64,000 nt of DNA from Clostridia bacterium (GTDB lineage: Bacteria; Bacillota; TC1; UBA5767). Below are positions 35,952 through 44,028 of the stretch, in pieces. Position 1 is the first letter of the stretch, and each line of letters starts with the position of its first letter. The translations under genes were made by a program, and so were the position numbers. The DNA lies in the NCBI GenBank assembly GCA_016887505.1, contig CP069393.1, forward strand, positions 2,255,001 through 2,319,000. Direction: 5' to 3'. The notes under the pieces were generated by a model, which had not been told where the DNA came from, made no database searches, and was given only the letters and a program-made list of their open reading frames with translations.

Positions 35952-38900
35952 ATGATAAGAGGAAGAAAATGGTTGGCAGTTCTGCTTTGTATCTTACTGG
36001 GAATGACTTCAGTACCTGGGGCTGCGCTAGCAGGCACCCGGGATACGAGCTATGATGCAAGTGCCCAGCAGTTCGCCGAGGAATTATTCAATTCGCATAG
36101 CGAAACCGGTGTAGTATCCTTCGCAGATATTGGGGGATTCGACCTAGGCTCGGTGCTCGGATTGTATTTTGCAGATGTTGAGGTAGGAAAGTGGTCGCAT
36201 GAGGATCTTAGTGTGGCTGAGGCTGCCTATGATATGACGGCGGAGAATTCCAAGGAACTGGCAAACCAGTATATGGCCCAGTTTCTAATCGATAATCCGG
36301 CCTACCAGGATCTGGATGCCCTAGCAGCGCAGTTGAAAGAAAACTTTGATGTTGGCTATGATGAAGATGGATCCCAGGCAGGATTTTTCTATCCTGGTGC
36401 TTACGGTCAATGGGGAAACATGGATTGCCTTGATCGTTTGGCCATGACCGATTGGCATGAGAGGGTATCACTCAGTCAAGGCGAAATGGCGTCTATTGTG
36501 GAATATGTTCTTTCTCTTGCGATTGCGGATGGAGAACAAGGCTTTGGCGCTGGATACGGTACAGACTATAAGATGACAGCCCAGGCTCTGCGCATTCTGT
36601 ATGTTTATGGCTCCTTATTGGATTATGACCAATATACTTCATTGGTAGATCGTGCTGATGATGCTTTGGATAGAGCCCTTCTTTGGATGGAACAAGGTTA
36701 TTACCAGGTTACCAAAGAGGATGAAACGGTCAATGTACCCTACTTGCAAACGGATGGCAGTTTAAAAGGTGGAGATTGGGACATCCCGGTCATAGACACA
36801 GGAGAATATCTGGCTACCTTGGATGTGCTTGGCTTTTCAAGTAGTGAAATTATAGATCGGGTTGAAGGGGAATTGACTCTGGAAAATGGGGCAAATCCTT
36901 TACACTTTTTGAATACCCAATCTCCGGCGGATTTGGGAAATATGCAACAGGTTGAGACCGCCTTGCGAGGTCTACTTGCTGTTGGAGCATATGTTGATGA
37001 TACTGTCGAGATGAATATTCAACTAGATACGGTTGGCAGTGTAAGCTTGGAAGAACTCGCTGTAGGCGAGTCGGTTTATCTAAGGGCTTCAGGTGATACC
37101 CTATCTGGTGAAGTTATTGATCTTACGGTAGATTCAGACTATCTGGTGGAATCTCCTGCCTTGGGGCATGTTGATAAGGACCTGACTACGGCTTGGTTTA
37201 CTAGGGATAGTTTACTAAGTGGCCGGCTTCAGGTGGAGAGTCCGGAAGGATACAGCGATGAAATCGAGCTGTCTCCTGTTTCGGTATGGGTGCGGGTAGA
37301 GGCTCCAGACTATACGCTGCAGCCATTCGTAGAAGTAGATATCCAGGATGCTGCCAGTTACCAAGAGGTTATTTCTCTTTGGGCAGACCAGTATGGTCAT
37401 GAAGTTTCTTTTGATGAATTTGGAAATATCATTCTTGTCGACGGCATTTCACCAGTCGGTGTGAGTGCAGATGCGGGCTTAGCATTGTGGGTTCCAGTAG
37501 ATGAACGCGAGAGTTACCATGACGGCGATCGATTGGTTCTTTCCGGTAACTCCAGTGTTCGAAGTGCTGAAATTGAATTAGATGCATCACAAGCTCTACC
37601 TGGAAAGCTAGTCACGGCTACCGTACAAGATGCACTTTCAGAACCGGTTGCTGTAGCAGAGCTTGTTTACTATGACGAAGCACACAGCGAGACGCCATGG
37701 ACCGTAGGGTTAACCGACGAGAGTGGGGAACTTGATTTTTCAATACCGAGCAAAGGAAGGTATTGGGTGGCGGCCTCTAAGCCTGCTGCAGAATCAACAC
37801 CTGGTATTGCCCGTACTATGCCTGTGGAACTACTAGTAGGTGACGCAGTTGAAGTTAGAATTGAGAGTCCGAACTATACCATTGAGCCAGGGGAAACCGT
37901 GATTATTGAGGCTGGCGTTGACTATGTTGGGGTATTAGAGGCTTGGGCAAGTGCTGCACCAGATAGAAATATTGTGGTGGAAGGACTATCGATTAAGAGC
38001 ATTGAAGGGGAAAGCGAATCAGGCTTGTACTGGATGGTGGAACCATGGCAGGCAGACGGATACAGTGATGGAGACAGCTTGATTTTTTCTGGCAATACGA
38101 GTACCCGACAAGGTGAAATATCAGTATCCGATGATAGCATCTATGAAGGAAAAACCGTGGAGGTCTTGGTTACAGCAAGTGACCTACCGGTAGAAGGTGC
38201 GGAAGTAATCTACTACACCAGCAGCGATAGAGAAACACCTAGTATTGCTGGTCTGACCGATGAAGATGGCAAGCTAAGTCTAAGTTTGACTGACCGGGGT
38301 ACTTACTTTGTGGCGGCAGACAAGGACAATACGGCGAATTGGCCAGATCCTGACAATGGCCTTATCCGGACAATACCGGCCCAAGTTGAGGTTAGTAAAA
38401 AAGATACGGATGATGACAATGATGGTATCCGCGTTTCTGTTAAAGTGAACGGACAGGATGGTCGCCTGTATAGTGGCACAGTGAGCCTAGCATCATCAGA
38501 TAAGTATGGAGAAACGCCTCTTGGTGCTTTAGCCAAGACGGGATTATCCTATTCGGCATCGGGTGGCTTTGTTAAGCGCATCGAAGATGAATCGAACCTA
38601 GGGCAGAATGGCTGGATGTTCAAGGTGAACGGGACCATCCCCATGGAAGCAGCAGATAGCTTTGATTTGGATAATAGTGATGTCTTGGAATGGTTCTATT
38701 CAGATGATTTGAGTGCGCTCGATGAAATAGATTCAGATGACGATGAGGACGTTGAATATGAGGAAGCGGAGGTTCTTCTTGAAGGCGCAGAAGCGAGGAT
38801 AGAAGACTGCGAAGGCGGAAGAATTCTAAGACGCGAACAAGTAGGAGATGCGACCAAGATAGTTTTATCGGGAGATGACTTTGAGTTGATCTTGCCGGTG

Positions 38901-39620
38901 GAACTGTTTGGAGACAAAGAAGTAGTTCGGTTCTGGGTTCGTGCGGCGGCAGATGACACACAAGAGACCTTGGGAAAACAGTTGAAAGCCCAAAAGGGAA
39001 TCTTTTCTGCCAACTATCCCTTGCTTTCATTTACGTTTGAAATAGGAGACGGTGAGGATTTTGAACCACTAGGCTATTTGAGTAAACCGGCAAGCTTGAA
39101 GGTGCTTGGAACGGCAGGCCTTGGAGACTTGGTAGGCTTGATGGTAGAAGATGGTCAAATGGGTACGGTGCAGATTTCTTTTGTTCCCTACCTAGATGAG
39201 CAAAAAACCATAATGCTAAATCATTTTAGTGATTACTCAGTAGCAAGCTACTACAAGACCAATGAGTTGACCATTGCGATTGGTGAAAAGGAATTCACCC
39301 ATAATGGTGAACAAAAGAGTATGGACGTAGCACCTTTTATCCAGGATGGTAGAACTATGGTGCCGCTTAGATTTTTGGCGAATGCCTTTGGAGCCTGGGT
39401 CGGTTGGGACGCAGAATTGCAACAAGCTAGTGTAATGCTAGCAGATGAGCGTGTCAGCGTAGTGATAGATGAACCCATTGAAGGTTTCGATACCGAAGCA
39501 GTAATGCTCGATGGTAGAACCTTTGTGCCCCTGTCCTACATCAATGCATTTTTCGATGTGGAGTCGATTTGGCTTCCAACAGAGAAAAAGGTCATGATGG
39601 AGCGACCGGTTCTGGAATAG
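35952..39620 (+). CDS. Secreted protein with transcobalamin-C-like (DUF4430) domain and CuAO-N-like domain
   Basis: This is a 1222-residue exported protein. Signal peptide 1-27 ends ALA-G. Residues about 150-345 are helical, with DTGEYLATLDVLG and QVETALRGLLAVGAY, reminiscent of alpha/alpha-barrel repeats. Two related modules of about 190 residues follow (about 444-630 and 633-822, beginning VRVEAPDYTLQP and VRIESPNYTIEP). Residues 825-920 match the DUF4430 pattern, with GWMFKVNG near 887 and a DVLEWFYSDD end. The C-terminus (about 1105-1222) has DGRTMVPLRFLANAFG and DGRTFVPLSYI, as in copper-amine-oxidase-N domains of clostridial surface proteins. DUF4430 is the bacterial relative of the transcobalamin beta domain, and the cobalamin riboswitch upstream supports a cobalamin-binding role. 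Binding itself is inferred. GGAAGGAG lies 6-13 nt before the ATG. Confidence 0.85.
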   Translation: MIRGRKWLAVLLCILLGMTSVPGAALAGTRDTSYDASAQQFAEELFNSHSETGVVSFADIGGFDLGSVLGLYFADVEVGKWSHEDLSVAEAAYDMTAENSKELANQYMAQFLIDNPAYQDLDALAAQLKENFDVGYDEDGSQAGFFYPGAYGQWGNMDCLDRLAMTDWHERVSLSQGEMASIVEYVLSLAIADGEQGFGAGYGTDYKMTAQALRILYVYGSLLDYDQYTSLVDRADDALDRALLWMEQGYYQVTKEDETVNVPYLQTDGSLKGGDWDIPVIDTGEYLATLDVLGFSSSEIIDRVEGELTLENGANPLHFLNTQSPADLGNMQQVETALRGLLAVGAYVDDTVEMNIQLDTVGSVSLEELAVGESVYLRASGDTLSGEVIDLTVDSDYLVESPALGHVDKDLTTAWFTRDSLLSGRLQVESPEGYSDEIELSPVSVWVRVEAPDYTLQPFVEVDIQDAASYQEVISLWADQYGHEVSFDEFGNIILVDGISPVGVSADAGLALWVPVDERESYHDGDRLVLSGNSSVRSAEIELDASQALPGKLVTATVQDALSEPVAVAELVYYDEAHSETPWTVGLTDESGELDFSIPSKGRYWVAASKPAAESTPGIARTMPVELLVGDAVEVRIESPNYTIEPGETVIIEAGVDYVGVLEAWASAAPDRNIVVEGLSIKSIEGESESGLYWMVEPWQADGYSDGDSLIFSGNTSTRQGEISVSDDSIYEGKTVEVLVTASDLPVEGAEVIYYTSSDRETPSIAGLTDEDGKLSLSLTDRGTYFVAADKDNTANWPDPDNGLIRTIPAQVEVSKKDTDDDNDGIRVSVKVNGQDGRLYSGTVSLASSDKYGETPLGALAKTGLSYSASGGFVKRIEDESNLGQNGWMFKVNGTIPMEAADSFDLDNSDVLEWFYSDDLSALDEIDSDDDEDVEYEEAEVLLEGAEARIEDCEGGRILRREQVGDATKIVLSGDDFELILPVELFGDKEVVRFWVRAAADDTQETLGKQLKAQKGIFSANYPLLSFTFEIGDGEDFEPLGYLSKPASLKVLGTAGLGDLVGLMVEDGQMGTVQISFVPYLDEQKTIMLNHFSDYSVASYYKTNELTIAIGEKEFTHNGEQKSMDVAPFIQDGRTMVPLRFLANAFGAWVGWDAELQQASVMLADERVSVVIDEPIEGFDTEAVMLDGRTFVPLSYINAFFDVESIWLPTEKKVMMERPVLE

Positions 39621-39657
39621 GGTTGTAGGTCTGTTTTCACAAAAAAGGAGAATCCGT

Positions 39658-40962
39658 ATGAAAGATCGAAGAAAAAAAAGTATTTGGCGCTTACCTTGTG
39701 CGCTGGTACTGATTCTTAGTGCCAGCCTGGTGTTGGCACTTCCGGTCATGGCATCCGATTATGCCGTAGATTATTCTTACAGATTGGATAAGGCAACAGA
39801 TTATTTATTGCTTGCGCAGAATGCAGATGGCGGTTTACCGGCAGCCTTGAACCAAGATTCGGCTGTGAGTCCGAGTTCCTTTGCCCTGATGGCGCTACGT
39901 TCCTATGATGAAGCAGACCACCATGAAGAGAACTTGCTTTTAAGTCGTTATTTGGATAAGTCTCTGTCTAGTGATTTGAAACAAGAAGCTACCTTAGATT
40001 TAGCACGTTACCTAGTGGCGGTAGGTTCTTTGGGCACGAAACGAGCACAGGTTATTTCTGAACTGGAGTCTCGCTACCAAAAGGGACATTACGGTGTTAC
40101 GGGTGAAGAAAAGATGCTTAACGCGCAGGCCTGGAGTATGATGGCGTTAAAATCGCAAGGACGCCTGGTACCCGATGCCGCGGTGGATTGGCTATTAGAC
40201 CGTCAGAATGCAGACGGTGGTTTTGGATGGATTAGCGGCGGTTCAAGTGACCCGGATTCTACGGGTGTGGCCCTGAGTGCTTTGGGCTTTTGTGGACTTA
40301 GGGAATCGTCAGATAAGGAAGTGCAAAATGCCAAAAATTATCTCAAAAAGCAGATCGGCGACAATAGCGGTATGGATCTTAAGAATGTTGGCGAGAATAC
40401 GGCGAGTGATGCCTGGGCTGCCATGGGTCTTTTAGCGGTTGGTGTGGATGTGCGAACAAGTGCAGACTTCAGCGTGAAAGACCGGGATATGCTAGACCAT
40501 ATGACTACGTTGCAAGACAGCAGAGGTTGGTTCAACTGGCGTGAAGACGATGATGCCAGTACGGTGATGATGACTTCCTATGGTTTACTAGCTATGTCTG
40601 GCAAGCCATTCGGTATGAATTTAGGGGATAGAGCTACTAATGAAACGGCACTGTATGTAAATGGAGAAAGCGTAGCAGCAGACGTGGCTCCTCAGTTGAT
40701 CGACGGCAGGATGATGGTGCCGGTTTCATTTGTGGCTTCAAGTTTGGGAGCCAAGGTTACGTGGGATTCAAAGAGCAAGACCGTATATATGAGCTCTGCA
40801 GGGAAAGACCTGAAGCTGGTGGTTGGCCAAGAAATTCCAGGTTTGGGCACGCCCGTCATACGCCAGGCACGGACGCTGGTGCCGGTGCGCTATATAGCGG
40901 AGAGCTTTGGCAAACAGGTGAACTACACTAAGGGATATGAGACTAGGGTGACGGTTGAATAG
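39658..40962 (+). CDS. Secreted alpha/alpha-barrel (prenyltransferase-repeat) protein with CuAO-N-like domain
   Basis: This is a 434-residue exported protein. The signal peptide runs to about residue 32 (VMA-S). At least three helical repeats of the prenyltransferase/squalene-oxidase type follow: LLLAQNADGGLP (about 50), DRQNADGGFGWI (about 180) with DSTGVALSALGF, and LQDSRGWFNW (about 285). The C-terminal domain (about 330-434), with DGRMMVPVSFVASSLGA and ARTLVPVRYIAESFG, is copper-amine-oxidase-N-like and matches the end of the upstream protein. This barrel fold is that of the alpha domain of intrinsic factor and transcobalamin. It lies 37 nt after the DUF4430 gene with AAAGGAG, so it shares the riboswitch-controlled transcript. 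No enzymatic residues for a prenyltransferase are evident. Confidence 0.85.
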   Translation: MKDRRKKSIWRLPCALVLILSASLVLALPVMASDYAVDYSYRLDKATDYLLLAQNADGGLPAALNQDSAVSPSSFALMALRSYDEADHHEENLLLSRYLDKSLSSDLKQEATLDLARYLVAVGSLGTKRAQVISELESRYQKGHYGVTGEEKMLNAQAWSMMALKSQGRLVPDAAVDWLLDRQNADGGFGWISGGSSDPDSTGVALSALGFCGLRESSDKEVQNAKNYLKKQIGDNSGMDLKNVGENTASDAWAAMGLLAVGVDVRTSADFSVKDRDMLDHMTTLQDSRGWFNWREDDDASTVMMTSYGLLAMSGKPFGMNLGDRATNETALYVNGESVAADVAPQLIDGRMMVPVSFVASSLGAKVTWDSKSKTVYMSSAGKDLKLVVGQEIPGLGTPVIRQARTLVPVRYIAESFGKQVNYTKGYETRVTVE

Positions 40963-41011
40963 GGACCGGATAACCGTCTAGTAAAGAGAAGAATAGACAG
41001 AAGAGTAAACA

Positions 41012-41054
41012 AAAGAAAACCAGGGGAAGGCAAAGCCCTCCCCTGGTTTTCTTT
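41012..41054 (+). terminator. Terminator of the cobalamin-responsive pair
   Basis: AAAGAAAACCAGGGGA (41012-41027) pairs with TCCCCTGGTTTTCTTT (41039-41054) around an 11-nt loop; the arm itself ends in TTTTCTTTT. Confidence 0.9.
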
Positions 41055-41247
41055 TGGGTAGAGTACGTTGAATGTTAGGCTAGAAAGGGACGAAAAGACG
41101 TTTTTAGGTGCCTTATCTTGCCTAGAGCTTAATTATTATCTTGAATCGTAAAAAGCTTCTGGAAGAGGTTTGACAATCAGCAGATTATGCAATATATTTA
41201 AGTGTGATATTATACTTTGATTTAACGGTAGCATTGAGGAGGACTCG

Positions 41248-43944
41248 ATGACGATACAGGATAGAGTATACAGCAATTCCGGTCCCAATCTTTTTGAAAT
41301 AACCTTCCAAATGATGTGCAAAATTTCCCCAGATGGGGTTATTTGCTCTGCAAATGAGTCCCTACTAGAACAGTTAGGATATCTTCCTATTGAATGCAAT
41401 AATCGTTCGATTGGGGATTTTGTGATGCCCCAACAGCTGGATTTGATATTGAAATCTGCGAAGCATTTGGCGGAAGGCGAAACGAGCGAAGCACTTCTGG
41501 TAGACCTACAAACGTCGGCCGGAGAGGTGATTTCCTGTATGCTGCGTATGCAGTGCTTTGAAGGCGAAATAGTTGCCTTGTTTGTACCGACTAAAAAAGA
41601 AGCAGAACATATTGAGCGCTCGATTGACAGTTTCCAACTAATATCTAGAATACTGGAGAAAGATGCCAAGGACTCCAATCAGTTTTATCACTATATCTTA
41701 CGTGAACTGATGGCAATATATGGATATAAGAGTGGATGCCTGCGGGTGTTTGAACAGGAATCCGACTGCTATACCCAGTTCCAATACTATGGCCAGGAAA
41801 AGTGGAATGGCGAAGATTGGTGCGCACTTCGATTTGAAGATAGCATTGATTTATGGAGCTATGTCAAGGAGACAATGTTGCCCCTGACGATACCTTGTTT
41901 GGAGGATTTCTTGAAACAAAGAGGACTCGTCGGTGCTAGCGAGTTGCAAGTAAACAATCTACTCCTCCTACCCATCTTGCAAGAAGAAGAGGTGAAAGCC
42001 TGTTTGCTGCTTGCGGATTGTGAGTCCCCTATTTCTGAGGAACGCATAGACATTCTTTCTTCCCTACTGGCAACAGTGTGGGATATTGTTGAACAAAAAC
42101 AGATATCCAGGCGTCTTGCCCGAAAAAACGATGGTATGAAAAAGCTCTATTCTCATTTGGAAGAAGGCGTGGCGACCTACGATTTGATTCTAGATGAGTC
42201 GAAAAAAGTGATGGACTACCGTTTCTTGGATGTGAACCGGGCATTTTTTGAGCAAATAGGTTGTGGTAGACAACTATTGTATGGTCGTAAGGGATCCGAA
42301 TTTTATGGACAGACCCCAGCACCATATTTGCAAGAATTTACTCAAGTGATGCGTACTCGCAGATCACTTCAGTTTGAGCAATTTGATAAAAAGTTAAATA
42401 AGAATTTTCATATATCCGTTTTTCCTGTTGGAGATACCCAAGTGGCGACCATCTTCTATGACCGTACTTCACAGAAGAAGTTGCAGGTAGCGATGCAACT
42501 GGAAAAAGAACGTTTGGCTGTTGCTCTTAGTTCTATTGGAGATGGAGTAATTTCTGCCGATATCGCGGGTAGAATCGTAGAGATGAATCGGGTAGCGGAA
42601 TCTCTTACCGGATGGAACCGGGAGCAAGCGATTGGCCGCTTGGTGCCGGAAGTGTACCGCTTGGTAGATGAAAGCAGTAAGGAGCGGGTAGAAGGTCCTG
42701 TAAGTAGGGTGCGGCAATCGCTAGAAGTAGAAAAGAGTAGTGAACGTGTAAGGTTGCTAAACAAACGAGGTGTCGAAATGTTTGTTTCTGACAGTGCCTC
42801 ACCAGTTCGAGATGTTTCCGGTAAGCTTGCGGGCATCGTGTTGGTATTTCGAGATATATCCATGCAGAAGCGCCGCATTAAGGAAATTGAGCATTTGAGT
42901 TTCCATGATTCTCTTACCGGCCTATATAACCGTAATTTCTTTGAAAAAGAAATAGATCGATTGAATGCACCCAGACAGTTGCCCTTATCCATTATTATGG
43001 GGGACGTGAATGGCCTTAAGTTGACCAATGATATATATGGACACCAAAAAGGGGATGAACTCCTGAAAAGCATTGCGGAGCTGTTGCGCAAGGAATGCCG
43101 TCAAGAAGATATCTTAGCTAGATGGGGCGGGGATGAATTCATTCTTTTGCTTCCCCGGACTTCGAAAGAAGCAGCCGAAGAAATCTCAGAGCGCCTAATC
43201 CAGAGTGCCCAGAAGCAACGATTTATGAATTTGGGACTGTCAATTTCCATTGGGACTGCCACCAAGGATGAAGAATTCCAGAACATATATGACGTATTGG
43301 CTGAAGCAGAGCAGCGCATGTACCATAAGAAGCTACTCGAGAAAAATAGTATGCGCAGTTCCATTATTACTTCTTTGTTGGAAAGCTTGAGTCAAAAATC
43401 CCATGAAACCAAGAAGCACTGTGCTCGGCTTGAGTCATTGGCCCATGATATTGGGGTTGAGCTTTGTCTGACCTCCAATGAGGTGAATGATCTGTCCTTG
43501 GCTGCTCGCTTGCACGATGTGGGTATGGTAATCGTGGCAGACGATATCTTGCAAAAACCCTCTCGCCTGACAGACCGTGAATGGGAAACCTTGAAGCAGC
43601 ATTCTGAGGCGGGTTACCGGATTTGCCAATCTGTGCCGGAAGTATCTCATGTGGCTCGTTTCGTATTGGCCCATCATGAGCGAATGGATGGATCTGGCTA
43701 CCCCTATGGACTACATGGGGAGGAGATACCGCTGTTTTCCAGAATCATTGCGGTAGCAGATACCTATGACGTATTGACCCATGGGCGGAGCTACAGTTCC
43801 CCCAAGTCTTCTGAGCTAGCTTTGGAAGAACTGCAAACTCTGCGGGGGTCTATATATGACGCGCAGGTAGTGGATGCCCTTTGCAAGTTGAAGGGAAAGG
43901 CAGAAAGAGTTGTGCAGCCAACAGATATATTTAGTGGATATTAA
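41248..43944 (+). CDS. PAS-GAF-PAS-PAS-GGDEF-HD-GYP signalling protein
   Basis: This 898-residue soluble protein combines both c-di-GMP functions. Reading order: PAS (about 12-120), GAF-like (about 135-290), two PAS (about 300-400 and 410-525, the second with GDGVISADIAGRIVEMN), GGDEF (about 540-690, intact RWGGDEF near 627), and HD-GYP (about 700-890, with LHDVG near 756 and HHERMDGSGYPYG near 809). Both catalytic signatures are complete, so it may make and break c-di-GMP depending on PAS/GAF input. No transmembrane segment is visible. GAGGAGGA precedes the ATG. It is a single-gene unit between terminators. Confidence 0.93.
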   Translation: MTIQDRVYSNSGPNLFEITFQMMCKISPDGVICSANESLLEQLGYLPIECNNRSIGDFVMPQQLDLILKSAKHLAEGETSEALLVDLQTSAGEVISCMLRMQCFEGEIVALFVPTKKEAEHIERSIDSFQLISRILEKDAKDSNQFYHYILRELMAIYGYKSGCLRVFEQESDCYTQFQYYGQEKWNGEDWCALRFEDSIDLWSYVKETMLPLTIPCLEDFLKQRGLVGASELQVNNLLLLPILQEEEVKACLLLADCESPISEERIDILSSLLATVWDIVEQKQISRRLARKNDGMKKLYSHLEEGVATYDLILDESKKVMDYRFLDVNRAFFEQIGCGRQLLYGRKGSEFYGQTPAPYLQEFTQVMRTRRSLQFEQFDKKLNKNFHISVFPVGDTQVATIFYDRTSQKKLQVAMQLEKERLAVALSSIGDGVISADIAGRIVEMNRVAESLTGWNREQAIGRLVPEVYRLVDESSKERVEGPVSRVRQSLEVEKSSERVRLLNKRGVEMFVSDSASPVRDVSGKLAGIVLVFRDISMQKRRIKEIEHLSFHDSLTGLYNRNFFEKEIDRLNAPRQLPLSIIMGDVNGLKLTNDIYGHQKGDELLKSIAELLRKECRQEDILARWGGDEFILLLPRTSKEAAEEISERLIQSAQKQRFMNLGLSISIGTATKDEEFQNIYDVLAEAEQRMYHKKLLEKNSMRSSIITSLLESLSQKSHETKKHCARLESLAHDIGVELCLTSNEVNDLSLAARLHDVGMVIVADDILQKPSRLTDREWETLKQHSEAGYRICQSVPEVSHVARFVLAHHERMDGSGYPYGLHGEEIPLFSRIIAVADTYDVLTHGRSYSSPKSSELALEELQTLRGSIYDAQVVDALCKLKGKAERVVQPTDIFSGY

Positions 43945-43955
43945 GCGATACAATA

Positions 43956-43998
43956 AACCGTCTTGTAGTGGCCTGACTGCCCTTGCAAGACGGTTCTT
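43956..43998 (+). terminator. Terminator after the GGDEF/HD-GYP gene
   Basis: AACCGTCTTG (43956-43965) pairs with CAAGACGGTT (43986-43995), then CTTCT. It sits between convergent genes. Confidence 0.75.
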
Positions 43999-44028
43999 CT
44001 GTGCTGAAAGATGACTATCTTTGTTGGC

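Noticed and set aside
42456-43091. 211-codon open frame antisense to the GGDEF region
   Set aside because: Shadow of the signalling gene; Ser/Arg-rich translation without a ribosome site.
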